Below, piece by piece: positions 34,164 through 46,209 of a stretch of DNA of 64,000 nt. Within the stretch, counting starts at the first letter, position 1. Every line of letters starts with the position of its first letter. A program made the translations under genes and the position numbers. The stretch is taken from the NCBI GenBank assembly GCA_933228895.1, contig OW121857.1, forward strand, positions 8,680,001 to 8,744,000. Reading direction: 5' to 3'. The DNA comes from Platycnemis pennipes (lineage: Eukaryota > Arthropoda > Insecta > Odonata > Platycnemididae). Below the pieces are notes generated by a model that was not told the origin of the DNA, did not search any database, and was given only the letters and a program-made list of their open reading frames with translations.

Positions 34164-35884
34164 GATTTGAAAAATTGAGGAAGCATTATGATTGTTCTCT
34201 AATTAAATGCCTGCGTAAATCCACAGTATGAAAGCTCAAATGGTTCGAGTACAAATTCAATACGGAATGATAAAACTCCACTGAATAAAAATTTTCTTTA
34301 ATTATTATCCTACCATAGTTCAAAAAGCATGTGCAAAGAAATAGCCATTCCACAGGAAGTTCTGCGGTTGCGAGAATAAAAATGCGTGCAAAGCGATAAC
34401 TTCTAGGAGCATGAGGTAGATACTCCACTTTTTCGCATTATTTACCCCGCGGTTCCCTTACGATAGGGTTTGATAGCTAAACACGTTGAGATTGTAAGCA
34501 GATACGGCGCGTAACGAAGCCGTGTGTCTTGATAGAGATTCCTGAGCGAGCAGAATTGACTCGCGGAAGTATACCACGCAGAAAAGTTGAAAGCTCTCAC
34601 GCGATCTCTTTACTTTCAACGAAAATGCAGAAGACAGCCGAAAGCGAGGAATAGGGTAGTTTCCTATTATTTTTTTATCGTCTTGATCGAAAGTTTATTA
34701 CCTCTGGATTACGTATTCTAAGCCGTTAGATTTTTAAACGAAATTGAGTATTTTTCCTCATTAATTAAAAAGTGAAAAAAATAAATGGCGCGAAAACGCG
34801 ACAGCAAACTATTGCATGCCGGTTAATCCTACGCGTGACGTCAAACTATTTCCTCTACCTGCCCCCAGGTAGTGCTGCGGACGCTTCCAAGTAGACGCTG
34901 CACTCCGTTAAAGCTTATTACCTAGTATTGGTGGCATATTTATTTATAATTTATTATAATTAACTTTTATTTATTCATTCAATATTACTTATGCAGTTGA
35001 TTCATTTAAAATCAGTTAGTATTCCTTTCACAAGCATACCGTGTAGTTCGCCCATCGCCGCACGACCTGCACGCCATGCTTCTCCGGAGCAGAAGACACC
35101 ACGTGTCTTTGATCCTATTAAACGACTAATAATACCATGTTTAACTGAGAAGACTTTTCCAACTTTGATAGTTTTCACAGGCTAATATTAATAAATGTTC
35201 ACTAGAGCTGAGGGGCCCTGAAATACAAAGCTAAGTTCAAGGTACGAATTTTCCTATGCCTCGCAACGTAAACTACCTACCGGTTACGTCAGCAAGAAGG
35301 CAGCGCACCCCACCATTCAAGAGCTTTTTCAAATGATCTTAAGATTAACATTTAATTCTCTTGTAAACTGGGATTTCTAAATCCAAAATTTTTGCGTAAA
35401 ATAAATACATTTATGGCAGGGCACAAATCACAAGTAACGAAGCCTGTTTTCTTTGATTAACTGAATAAGAAAAGGGCAAACACTGGGAGGTAATAAAATA
35501 CCAAGGATTGAAATACTTCACTGTTTATATTTTTGTAATTAATGCATGATCCGAGGCAGGTATTTAAATTACAACTTCCTTCCCCAAGAAATCATGTCTT
35601 TGCGTGGACTTCACTGCATCGCCAATGAAACTAACTGGACTATCGTGCAGAGAAAATTATTTCCGCGCCATTAATTATACGGATACTGTTCCGGTTTCCG
35701 CTTCCTCCCGATGACCGCAGGAGTGAACCGTGGGCGCTTCGGGACACGCTGCTTCGAGGTCAATGGATAAAAGGAGGCGCTGTTAAATGCAAATGCTGAC
35801 CTCTGATTCCCCAGGCCGTCCCCATTTTCATAACCCACGCGAAAATCAGTCGCAATGAATACGATGCGGTGCTTTCCACACCTT
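34164..35884. other. Unassigned DNA
   Basis: Frames of 80 codons (34186-34428, -), 64 codons (34991-35185, +) and 65 codons (35760-35957, -) show no recognised similarity. No element bounded by inverted repeats was found. Confidence 0.35.
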
Positions 35885-35975
35885 GAACACTTCCCTGTGT
35901 TTCAAACTCTCGGGATCGTCTCGAATAGGTAACCAAGGAGTCACGTGGTATAAACACGAATGGTTCGCAAATTCG
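35885..35975 (+). mobile_element. Fragment of the 315-bp MITE
   Basis: TGTGTTTCAAACTCTCGGGA, TCGTCTCGAATAGGTAACCA and AGGAGTCACGTGGTATAAAC match one arm of the element at 17585-17899. The other arm is absent. Confidence 0.75.
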
Positions 35976-36353
35976 GTGTGTTAAGGAGGCTCCACCGAAT
36001 TATGAAGTAGATGTCATTTTTGTGAAAATTTCGAAACACAGAATTTTCTGGCCCTTCTATCGATTGGCATAAAATTAATGAGGCCTTTCCATCATATATG
36101 TATTTGAAGAAAAATCAGATATGTTATGCGTGGTTATACGGCAGAGCATGGCTCTTGCAGTAAAATTGGCAGATTAATAATGTAAAGAGATATGTCGTTT
36201 TGACGAAAAACTAATATAAGATGCGCAATTTTATGCAGAATTTAGAATTGTAAAAAAGTGCTCGCTATTACCACACTTGTTTAAGTGGTATTAATAAATG
36301 TTTGATCGAAAAAAAGCCGCAAAGCCTTAGTTACATGAAACTGGTGCTACAAT

Positions 36354-36840
36354 GGGTGCTTTCCATTCAAGCGACTCATGCGTCGTCTTGAGTTAACTCG
36401 CGGAAACTCAAGTCGACTTGTGTCTTCGCGAATGGAAAGCAAGTTTCAGATGCGCAGAAGCTGATGCGCTAAGGACTTTCACGGGGACTCATGATTGGTG
36501 CGTTTTTGTGGGAAGGAAATTGAATCCACAGATGTTTCCTTCTTGCTATAGCAAGATCGTTATCAATGAACAAAAAAGAGTTGTAGGATGATTAATTAAG
36601 AAAATACTTAACTTAAACATTTGTTCTGATTTATCGGTTATTTTCAATATGCCTCTTGCAGACGTATTGCGATTTAGAGCTTGCGCCGTCCTTCTTTCTT
36701 TTTTCAGTAACTCACCATCACCGGTGTGTCACCGTGTGTCGACTCGCGGTTGACACAACAGCGACACACACTGATTGGAAAGCACTACACGCGACACAAG
36801 TTGACTTGTGTCTACTTGCGTCGATGATTGGAAAGCACCC
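36354..36840. mobile_element. 487-bp MITE, GGGTGCTTTCCA termini
   Basis: Begins GGGTGCTTTCCATTCAAGCG and ends with the complement of GGGTGCTTTCCAATCATCGA. AAT precedes and AGT follows; the empty host site reads ACAGTAT, so a 3-bp duplication with one change is likely. GATTGGAAAGCAC and AATGGAAAGCAAG recur inside, along with GACACAAG/CTTGTGTC and CGACTTGTGTC words. The GGGTGC terminus and 3-bp duplication are shared with the 4.5-kb element at 2846. Confidence 0.78.
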
Positions 36841-37134
36841 AGTATGTTGCTATCACTGGCATCGGTACTTTTGACGGACCGTGCTTACAAGCTTATTTAC
36901 CGATATAATTTAGGAATATACCTTATCAAGGTCTTTCTTATAATGTTTATGCAATTTAAACGTTTCATTGGTTATTGACATGGTGTAATTAATACGAATG
37001 CTTCCAAATGGTAGCAGGTCATTGTTGCCAAACAGTATTCAAAAATAGGAATATTAATAAAATTCAAAACAAAGAGTTGTATTTGCAAGGAAATAGTTTA
37101 AAACTAAGTAAGAAAATATTTAACCTATTTTTAG

Positions 37135-39185
37135 GCTGGTATTCTGAATCGGGGTCGCTATTATAAGGCCGCGCTATTCCACGGGTCATTATTCCCCGAT
37201 CTGGTATTCTGAATCGAGGTGGGGAATAAATTGCCCAGTTCTGAGGTGGAATAATTGTACCCGCCCCTTCCGGTATGAGAACCGTAAAGATCAGAAAACA
37301 AAAATTCCGGCAGCCAATAGCAAGCGATGTTTACATTTTCTGGGGCAGTTTGGGATAGATTTACGGCCAACTTTACGCCTCTCACAATGGCCAGCGAACA
37401 GCTGATATTAATGTATAAAATTATAAATGAATTATTTATTATCCTGCTTGAAAAATTCGCGTATTCATCCAGATCAATGTATCTTTCGAGCAAACATCAT
37501 TAACTGAGGTAACTCTCCTGCTTACATTTGCATATGAAACAGCCAAACTCGTCGTAAAATTGTTTTCGCCTGTCGTTGATTAAAATCCTTAGCTATAAAT
37601 ACGAAATATGAACTTCTCCGTGGATATTTTACGTTAAAAAGCATGCCAGAGAAAAGGGCCGTCGTTGAAAACGTACTCATTATCAATATTCATGTGGTGG
37701 TTATTAATGGTATATAAATACGAGTTTATTAATGATGAATTGGTACCTAATGCTCCGCTCTGGGGTAAGCAACCACATTCATTATATTCATCCGATTATC
37801 ACAAATCTTAAGTGGTAGAACTTATATTAATTACTTTATCATCTTCATAAACAATGTTGATAAACATTAAATACGTTTTGCTACGGAGGCTAGGGTACTC
37901 GCACGAAAATCGTACTTATCATCATAAAAGATCAATAGTTTCATAATTATACAATTTGCAAATTAATAGAATGGAAATGATTGTGGTTTCTGTACCCTTC
38001 AGGATTATTAAGTGACACACAGCTGCTCACGTTCGGCAATTTCGTTTCTGTACCGGTATTTTCATGAAATCACTTGTTTGTTTACAATGCAAGCAAAATA
38101 AAAATCGTTTACACTCAAGGGTAACTATAGTTATTAATATATTTACAATTAAGAACGACCCAATGGAGACGTTGTAAATACACAATGAGATGAAAATGAT
38201 TATTGTCGGTAGGAGTTTTATTGCTTTTCATCGGGCAGGTAAATAACTAATTAAAGGTTCTATAAACTGAAAATACGTTCACATCAATAAACTGCCTTTG
38301 CAATGAAGTATAATATGGCACATCACACTTTCCCCGTCTACTATTATGATCTATTAATGAGTATTTACACATCATCAAGCCATGGCTTGCAGGATTTCTC
38401 TCGCCGCAAGGTTTAATCAAGTCAGTTTACTACAAACATAGTCACTTCACTCGACACACGGAAATGGTTAATAAATCTGTCCTCCATCACTTCAAATGAA
38501 TTTATACTATCATCCTGTTATTATTATTGTTTATAAATCGTGGTCGGTTTGCGTTAAGGTATTTGCGTGCAGTGGTCAGTTTACAGAGGGGCATGGGATG
38601 GAACCTCTGTGGTCCTCCGGTAAGTTTATAAATAACACTTTCTAGTAATTCTTAACAGATAAATGAACATGCTTGAAATTTTCCGATACAACAACCACAG
38701 AAACTAAAACAGGCACCACCAATGACTTCAAAGTAAATAGAAACACCACAGTCCACTGATTTCACAAAAAACAAACACATATGTATCACTTTCTCTACAT
38801 ATGCATTAACAATTGCCTAAACTTGAAATGCAGACGTCCAGCCCTTTCAGATAGTAAACAAACGTCGAATATATGCCCGATACTACTCGAAGTAAACATT
38901 ATAAACATTTGAAAGTCATTCAGCGAGCTGATTTACGTCGCGCTATCCAGATTGCCCGGTCTTCAGAATCGGGGAATAATATTACGACCCGGCCGGTCGC
39001 TATCTGCCGTTCAGAATACCATATTTCGACCGCGCTATGGGATATCTGTAGAATAGCGACTTCCGGTGACTCTTCGGCATTCAGAATAGCAAATAACGAC
39101 TGGGTCGTAATACTCTTGAAAATATCGACTTTTTCCGCTATTATGACTTATAAGGCCGGCCTTATCTCGTTCAGAATAGCAGCCC
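37135..39185. mobile_element. 2.05-kb element, GGCTGSTATTCTGAA termini
   Basis: The left end GCTGGTATTCTGAATCGGGG and the right end, inverted GGGCTGCTATTCTGAACGAG, form the TIR. TAG lies on both sides and occurs once at the empty site (CCTATTTTAGCATACG at 52640). Words such as ATTCAGAATAGC or their complement recur near both ends (37142, 37202, 39009, 39080, 39170). The 110-codon (37493-37161, -) and 120-codon (38873-39235, +) frames are in these subterminal regions and show no transposase similarity. Confidence 0.72.
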
Positions 39186-39549
39186 TAGAATACGTATTAG
39201 TGAGATTGAGCATGTATTCTCACTTTGTAATTTAAACGTGGCAACAACACGTCAGTAATGTTTCGAAGTCAAAATGAGTTAAAAGAACTCGTAAAAAAAT
39301 AGAATGCATCTACAACGCGCTGTAAAATAGCATACTCATACAATTATTGTGTATGCGTTATCACCCTATAGATGATTTTCCATATAGGTGTTTTCCTGGA
39401 TCGGTATTTATTCATTAAATAACATAGCTCTTTTACGGGATTTTGAATCGCAGAGTCACGGTGGAACCTCCTTAATACCGCTGATTGCAACTAGTCCCAA
39501 TTGTCGCCCACAATGCACTCAAACCTCTATTTCATTCAAAAAACCAATC

Positions 39550-40000
39550 TCACTCAAAATCAAATAAACATATGGTATTTTATTTTGGGGAAAGGACAAC
39601 CTTTCCTGCAAGAATTTTTGCCTCCAAAAGCAAGCTATTAAGGCAATGCTACACCTCCGTACTCCTGGCAGACCTTTATTCAGGAGCCATATCCTTACAC
39701 TTCCATCCCTCTACATACTCAGCTGTGCCTGGTTTGTTAAACAAAACCCCCAAATTTTCTTCTTCCACCATGATGTGCCACCCCTACCACACGCGCAATA
39801 GTTCAAACATTCACTTATCCCAGAGCTCCAATTCGCTTTCTCTCTACATGGTCACCATCACACAGCCTACCATCAGCTACCAGCCTACCATCTGATATCA
39901 AATCACTTTCTTCTCTGCCAGCGTTCAAGCGCCGTGTAAAGAATTTACTTCTCCACAAAGCATATTACTGCATTTCAGAATTCATATAATGGTATATAAA
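39550..40000 (+). pseudogene. CR1/jockey-like LINE C-terminus, a third LINE family
   Basis: In shifting frames one reads YGILFWGK, CLQKQAIKAMLHL, RPLFRSHILTLPSLYIL, CAWFVKQNPQIF, YHTRNSSNIHLSQSSNSLS and finally LPSDIKSLSSLPAFKRRVKN-LLLHKAYY before a stop. These blocks, in this order, are the post-RT C-terminal region of CR1/jockey-group proteins. At least two frameshifts and one stop separate them. The 136-codon frame (39485-39895) covers only part of this and is not the true reading frame throughout. It differs from subfamilies A and B. Confidence 0.8.
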
Positions 40001-40148
40001 TTCGATTGTTGTAATGCCGTAACCTATTTTAATTTTCCTTTTTTTACTAGCACTTTTATGTTTGCTAGTGATATTACTATTCCTTATCTTTGATATAGGT
40101 ATGTATATACGATACTCCATAATGTATCTTTTATTACGATTTCTATGT

Positions 40149-40262
40149 TCATCTACATAATACCCTGCAAGCCACCACAAAGGTGTGTGGCCGGGGGTGA
40201 ATTCTCACCAAAAATACACTACATACCATGCAAAAAAAGAATATTATTAATATACTAGTCAG
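40149..40262 (-). mobile_element. LINE subfamily A tail
   Basis: CATCTACATAATACCCTGCA, GTGTGTGGCCGGGGGTGAAT and TCACCAAAAATACACTAC are the inverted A-type 3' end, only about 110 bp long. It sits just downstream of the CR1-like C-terminus. Confidence 0.85.
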
Positions 40263-40276
40263 AACTTCGCTATTTA

Positions 40277-40739
40277 AAAGACCCGTATCTTTCCGTTTTT
40301 CGTTCCGACAATTATTTCTCGAGTTATGAGCTGCGAAAAAGATGTTTTTAACCTTTTCGGTAAATGGGCGTGGTGCAACCTCTGACGTATATCGTGATAC
40401 GTCCAATCACGACTGAGCCCGCGAAGCTACTTCGCCTCATCGCAAAGGGGGGGCACACAGCTGGCTTTCCCAATGGGAGCGATTGCGACAGGATCTGTGC
40501 GAGCAGACCTTCCGAGAACCCCCCTCCACTCCCTTCCCATCCCATAAGAGCAGTCAAGGAAGTGAGGAAAATGACGTCAATGTTATCACAGCAGCATTTT
40601 CGGTGGGCGTCACATTTTGCTTATTTGAATTTTTGATTTATGAGTGAATGGTTAGAAGATTAATTTTTTTACTAAAATTCTTTTTTCGTTTCCCTCTAAC
40701 GATTTCGTGCCAAAAATTTCGGTTCCAAGTAAACGCCCC
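40277..40739 (-). mobile_element. GGGGGCGTTTAC-family MITE, one end truncated
   Basis: Homologous to 58166-58694 in the same orientation: GACCCGTATCTTTCCG, GGGCGTGGTGCAACCTCTGA, GTCAATGTTATCACAGCAGC, TTCGGTTCCAAGTAAACGCC. The right terminus GTAAACGCCCC is followed by AATT; the left terminus is lost next to the LINE tail. Frames at 40348-40636 are frames through the repeat. Confidence 0.82.
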
Positions 40740-41616
40740 AATTATCTCTACAAATGCATCAGGAGTCGATCCTCACAAGAAATGATTTCCTGATTGGACG
40801 AGGGTTCCTTGAATGTTTGCAACCTAGACCTAATTATGGCACGCTCGATGCAAAACGCATTCCTGGACTTGTGTTATTCACACTCAATAAATTTGATACT
40901 GCGTAGGAGCAGCTCACTGAGTAAGCTCATCGTGTATCTCACGACGATCGATAAATACTCATCGACCCAAGAAAAGGGGAGTAATTATTTGCGTCGTCAA
41001 CGACCGCGATGCCAACGCGAGATAAACAAATCCTTCCCTGCAGCAACATCGCCCGAACTTTATGGCGGTTGCATTCTGGGAACGAGGGAGGAGGAACGGA
41101 GTAATGAAGGCTGTCGAGGGGAATATTTATGTCTCAAATGTCTTTTTTCGTTCCACGCGACTTCCGCTTCAACTCAGGGTCGATTTGTACATCGCTACCG
41201 GATCCCACGGGTGACGCTCGAGCGGTCGTCAACTGTTAGGGATGAGATTAACGAAGCGAGTTATACGATTACGTGACGACTTCGGCTCAAGCGACCGTGG
41301 CAGGGGGAGGTCCTATTTTCGGATTCAAATGGCAGCGTTGCCTCGGACGGCTGGCTTTTCATACTGAGGGACGGATCGGAAGTGACGGCGTGAGTCAAGA
41401 GGTATTTCACCTTTTCGGTTCCGCGTTTTGATAGACACAAATTTACACAATAAGCCACCAGATCGGCAAAAAAAGTGCTGTTAAAGCTTCGTCAAATTAA
41501 AACCAGATTATTGGACAAATATTCTAAATACAGTAAACCTCGTCCCAGTAAACTTGAAACGTCGGCAGCGATGGAGGATTTGACCCGGTGGAGCACCCGA
41601 ATAGCCTTCACTTCTA
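40740..41616 (+). other. Unassigned DNA with a 160-codon open frame
   Basis: The frame 40794-41276 is the longest non-transposon frame in the window apart from frames through repeats. It starts MDEGSLNVCNLDLIMARSMQ, is rich in Ser and Arg, and shows no domain, signal peptide or family I recognise. Its right half is CpG-richer (GCGACCGTGG, ACGGCGTGAG just beyond). A short CAGTAAACCTCG at 41531 echoes the pogo-like terminus at 41617. It could be a chance frame. Confidence 0.25.
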
Positions 41617-42562
41617 CAGTAAACCTCGCTTACACGACCCTAAATAACACGACAACCTCAATTACAAGTGCAATTTTCAAATCCCCTTGAGATTTCCATA
41701 ACACATAATGTTAAATTAACCTCTATAACGCGACTATTATTATCCACACAACCTCAACAACACGGATTTTTTTCCAATTCACAACGTAACTCAGAACCTC
41801 TATGACAAGTCGTTTTGAGAAGTCAACCTCTGTCACCCGACTCTATACATGAATGGGTCAACCTGCTGTCGGATACCACTTCCAAACTCGCTTCTGAAGA
41901 CGTCTACACCTCTTAACTATAAGACTCTGCTTCGCCACTTAAACAGAAGTTTTCGCGCAAACTTAGAGAATAAGGATTGATCTAGTAAATAAGTTTAGTA
42001 ATTTTTCACTCGTTGCCATTCTCATAATTCTATTGACCTCAGAAAAACGCAAATTTTGACGAAAATAAGCTGATTTCCATTGCGTGTATGAAGTTAAATT
42101 CCGAACATAATGACTAATTATGACACTCTTTAAAAGCGGGAATCCTTCATCTCCACGTGGGACCAAGAATTCGTATTTCTGTTTATTGCCGTTTCCATCA
42201 TATCTTTTAGATTTTTGATAATCATTCAACTATGACTAAGTACTGTAATTTTATTACTGTATCATATCGCTAAAATTAAATTGAGTTTTTGTTCAAACGT
42301 GAATATTATTTACTAACCTATTGCAAACTTTGTTACACAATACATATAACAATTCTATAAATTATACTTTAAAACCAAGCGTGTTAGCAAGGGTCGCTCT
42401 AAAATTCACTCGTTATGAAGGGATTTAGTGATTCCATTAACCTCGATAACACGACTGATAGCCAAGATAACCTTGATGACACGACCCTCAACAAAAAGAG
42501 CACCGCTATAACAAGACTGTTTCCCTAATCCCCTTGAGACTCTTCTTATCGAGGTTTCACTG
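41617..42562. mobile_element. Pogo/mariner-like element remnant
   Basis: TA|CAGTAAACCTCGCTTACACG on the left faces, inverted, TA|CAGTGAAACCTCGATAAGAA on the right. TA target and CAGT..AACCTCGATAA termini are those of pogo/Tigger-type elements. Subterminal ends carry repeated ACCTCTATAACGCGAC, ACCTCGATAACACGAC and AATCCCCTTGAGA words. The middle has only an 88-codon minus frame (42229-41963) without DDE-transposase similarity, so this is non-autonomous or decayed. Confidence 0.72.
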
Positions 42563-42564
42563 TA

Positions 42565-43024
42565 GCTTTCCCCATTCGGCCGGAGAAGCAGGCTGAAGCG
42601 ACTTTTCCACCGAAATAAGGCATTTCCCCCCCCGTAATCATATCGAAAAGGCAATGACTCAAAATCAGGAAAATATGTCATCTTCGTTTCCTTTGTGAAA
42701 ATCTTGCGTAGGGTTCGTTCAAGAATAGCATGGCTTAGTACTACAAATACAAATCCGCTTCCTATAATATCAGACTTATTGAATCCAATAAACTACTGTA
42801 TTTTCAAGAGTTGTTTGAGGAAGAAAAGGTGAAGTGGGGTTGGGCCTACGTTTGTCGAAAGGTGGACGGCACCTTCTTCTGCAAATATGACACATGAAAG
42901 AAAATAGCAGACCTCTCACAAATATCCAATCTTCCCGGGGGGTTCCGCGAAATATTTATCCCATTTAAAGGACACTGTCTCCGACGACACTTTAGTAGCT
43001 AATTGTTTTCCATGCTAAACAATT
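42565..43024. other. Unassigned DNA
   Basis: No gene or repeat recognised. Confidence 0.35.
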
Positions 43025-43575
43025 ACTGTCGGAGCAGAAATTCTGTGCACTCGAGTTTGAATACAAATAACAAATTAATAGCTATGCCTACAGAAACAGT
43101 AATCACACCGTAATTTTTCTTGTTTCATTCTGCGTTATTGGATAGCAGACTTATATTTTTTAAACGCATTTTCATATTTTTTACAACAGTTGTAACGTAC
43201 CTGTAAAAAGTGCCGGTTTTAGACGGTGTTCGAGCGAAGCGCCGACTTTGATGACTCGTTAATCAATAATAAGGCGTTTAATTGCAACCACAGTTTGAAA
43301 AATGACAAATGTATATGTTATCCATGCACTTTGTAAGTTCCCAGTGTATAACTTCAATAGAAGAAAAGTTGTTATCAATTTTATAAAACGTTAGCATTTT
43401 AAAGCTGGGGTGTCGTAGAATTTCGTTCTTGGTGGCGTTATAATCCGCATATCCTGAACGTATCCAATATGTAATTGTCTAATATGTCAACTCATTCGTT
43501 TAATTTATATCGATTGGTATTTAAATTGGCGAAAGCGAGCTCCCTCGGCAAGCGACCGGTGTGGTTTAAGCCATG
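43025..43575 (-). mobile_element. Inverted copy of the 23137-23720 repeat
   Basis: Matching words in reverse order and complement: TACTGTCGGAGCAGAAATTC, GTGCCGGTTTTAGACGGTGT, CAATAATAAGGCGTTTAATT, GTGTCGTAGAATTTCGTTCT, GGCGAAAGCGAGCTCCCTCG. The hairpin at the far end is only half present here. Confidence 0.75.
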
Positions 43576-44631
43576 CATTGTTCCTGTATTCCTTCTCTGC
43601 TGATTATCCTGAGGGAACAATTCACGCATACTCCGTACGCATTGCACACTAAAACATTTGATAGACAAAATCAAGTAATTTTGTACTAATTGACTCCAAA
43701 CTGTTTTTAGGGACATATTCCTCCAAGCTTTTCTATTATTACCACTCTCCCCCCTTGTTCAAACTATGCATAGAGCAGTTCTATATTTGAATTAAGGGTT
43801 TGACCCTTGCACCCTGGATTACCAAGCATAAGAAAATCTCCTAAGACAATCTCACAGGATATTATTTTTTGTCTCATTTTTACTATCAGAAAATATACAA
43901 CAGTATTTTTATAATTATCACTTTATTTTGACGCATTTCACCACTCCATTCAGGGCCACACAAAGCGGCAGGGACCGATCAGGAGCTAATGAACACGCTC
44001 AATTCTCCCGTTCCGTTTGAAAAATTGAGGTTTAGCGTGCGCACTTTTGATTGATGACAAACCACGGGCAGACATGAAGAATTTTGCAGCACTTCCATTT
44101 TTCATTTTAAAAAAATAAAGGGCTATAATATCACTAATGATATTCTTCCAATATTTCTCTCGCACCACCATCATTCCGTGTAAAAATATCGTTATCGCAA
44201 TAGCATCATTAGTTCCACGAAAATCCAGAACCTCCGCGACATACAGACTTCAAAACTAATAGTACATTTCAAAGAAAATGCTCAGACTTGTAGTACTACC
44301 ATAGATCTTGATTTTAGGTCCCGTCCGAAGCCAACGGAAGAACAATAAAATAAGTTATTATTAAGCAGTTCACATCTCATTGTCACGGAGGGGCAGGGGA
44401 TATCTTGCACAGAGGTTTTTTTAAATTATTTCTCTGTAATCAATCACCTGTAAATGTGAAATGTGTCTGAATTCGATACCATTAATGCGGGAAGCATAAT
44501 ACTTGAAGGTCTAAACAGATGACCTTAGCGATGCATTCAAACCATTATATTAAAAGTGATCTCCATAGAAATTCTTCAGTGGGAGAATCATAAAATTTTC
44601 CTCAAAGCACCGAATACCTTCATGCAAAAAC
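43576..44631. other. Unassigned AT-rich DNA
   Basis: No gene or shared repeat recognised. Confidence 0.35.
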
Positions 44632-45260
44632 CAAAACCAATGTCAAACTAGGAAAACAAAAGCTTGAAGAGGTGAAAGAGTTCTGTTACCTTGCAAGCCG
44701 AGTAACCAACGATGGACGAAGCAAGAAAGAAATAGTGAGTAGAATAGCCAAGACAAAGAGGGCATTCTATCAAAAGAAGAATCTCCTTGCAGCTGGAAAT
44801 ACAAGCGTAGAAGTAAGGAAACAGTTTATCAGTACATACATCTGGAGCATACGGCAGTGAGGCATGGACGATGAGAGCAGCGGAGAAGAAAAGGGTGGAA
44901 GCATTCGAAATGTGATGCTACAGAAGAATGTTGAAGATAAAATGGATAGACTGAGTAAGCAACGAGGAAGTCCTGAGAAGAGTGGGAGACAAGAGAAGTC
45001 TGCTGAAAACTCTAAAAAGAAGATGGGACAACTTAATCGGCCACATCTTGAGACATGATGGCCTGATGAAGACAGTCGTCGAGGGAAAAGTGAGCGGTAA
45101 GAATGGAAAAGGCAGGCCTCGTATGAGGTATATGGAGCAAGTTGTGACGGATATAAAAGAGAGGAGCTACGTCAATATAAAGAGGTTGGCCGATAGAAGA
45201 ATCGAGTGGAGGGCTGCGTCAAACCAATCCTAGGATTGTTGACCCTTGATGGTGATGACC
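44632..45260 (+). pseudogene. RTE-type LINE 3' fragment, frameshifted
   Basis: Frame one (44632-44860) reads TNVKLGKQKLEEVKEFCYLA, SRVTNDGRSKKEIVSRIAKT, KRAFYQKKNLLAAGNTSVEV, RKQFISTYIWS and then stops. A frame of 83 codons (44982-45233) gives GDKRSLLKTLKRRWDNLIGH, ILRHDGLMKTVVEGKVSGKN, GRPRMRYMEQVVTDIKERSY and RLADRRIEWRAASNQS. The end CAATCCTAGGATTGTTGACC matches the other RTE copies. RT catalytic motifs are absent. Confidence 0.88.
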
Positions 45261-45282
45261 TCCATGCACCGCAAGAACCCGC

Positions 45283-45325
45283 CCTTTTATCATCGGCGCG
45301 ATTTCGGTTCGGAGTAAACGCCCCC
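45283..45325 (-). mobile_element. Terminal fragment of the GGGGGCGTTTAC MITE
   Basis: TTTCGGTTCGGAGTAAACGC followed by CCCC and ATT matches the right end of 58166-58694. About 43 bp remain, directly after the RTE tail. Confidence 0.75.
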
Positions 45326-46205
45326 ATTAGAGACAGTAGTTCTTCCACGCTTGTACTTCCCGCCATAAGCATAAACGGTAGAGGAATAAATATACCTCAG
45401 TTCGTCTATCAACAATTTCTCGAGAAAATAATTCATTAATTTGGAAGAGTCAGAGAAAACTGTTTAATGTAACCACAACTGCGGTGAAAATTGAACCCCT
45501 CAACTATTTGTAGTTAGGTAAATAGATACCAATCGTGGACGTAGTGACACTAAAATCTTTTTTTACAATTTCGACGACCAATGCCCCACCACGACTACAG
45601 CAAAAAAGAGCGCAAAATAAAGAGAACTCACGGTGAAAGGTTAGGTAATGTAGAAGAATCCAGCCTCGGTTGGAGTCCTCACGAAATATAAACGGGTGAC
45701 AGGAGAAAAAGAGCAATAAAGCAAACTTCTTTATAGCCTCACCGAAGGTAGAAAATTAGGCTTGGTGGACGTAAAAAGAAAGAGAGAACGGGACTTCTTC
45801 CTCTTTCCCCCAGACTTTAATGAATCGAGCCTCCACAATTAATTAAACGATTCTCGGAGAGATGACACGAGACCACAGCCCGTGTTTGGGGTGGGGGAGA
45901 GAGGGGGAAGGAGGAGGAGGGGGGGGAGTGTGGAGGGGAGCTTGCGTGGGAGGAAGGGAATTCGAAACTTCACGAGAGCAGGACGAATTTAATGTTCTCT
46001 CGCGGAAGAAGAGAAAGGAAGAGAAATGGCTGGAAAGATGGAAAGATGAGATAAGGAGAGGAGGGGAGGAGAGGAAGTGAAGGGCTCGCCTCTAGAAGTC
46101 TCAAAGGGCAATTCACCACGCGAACCCTTTTCCCGTGTTCCTTCCCCCACCCCTCCCTGCCCCCTTCCTCCTCCTCCTCAACCCAGTCCCTTCAAGGAAC
46201 TCTCC
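45326..46205. other. Unassigned DNA with purine-rich tract
   Basis: From 45885 to 46080 the plus strand is almost pure purine (GGGGGAGAGAGGGGGAAGGA and similar), followed by a pyrimidine-rich counterpart at 46125-46190. The 72-codon frame at 45862-46080 is a translation of this low-complexity DNA, not a gene. It could form triplex or similar non-B structure. Confidence 0.5.
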
Positions 46206-46209
46206 TTAA

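Larger units (their letters stand above)
35985..39471 (+). mobile_element. TTAA element (GGAGGCTCCACCG ends) carrying two other elements
   Basis: TTAA flanks both ends (35981-35984, 39472-39475). The termini GGAGGCTCCACCG and, inverted, GGAGGTTCCACCG differ at one base of 13. Its own sequence matches 52303-52938, which shows where foreign DNA was added: 36354-36840 and 37135-39185. After removing these about 950 bp of host element remain; the 52-kb copy lacks roughly 300 bp of its left part. TTAA targets suit piggyBac or Kolobok; no transposase frame was recognised. Confidence 0.82.

Noticed and set aside
40348..40636. Frames of 69 and 90 codons, also seen at 58375-58578
   Set aside because: They translate the GGGGGCGTTTAC-family MITE, so recurrence reflects the repeat and not protein conservation.
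45862..46080. 72-codon Gly/Glu/Arg-rich frame
   Set aside because: Translation of a purine tract.
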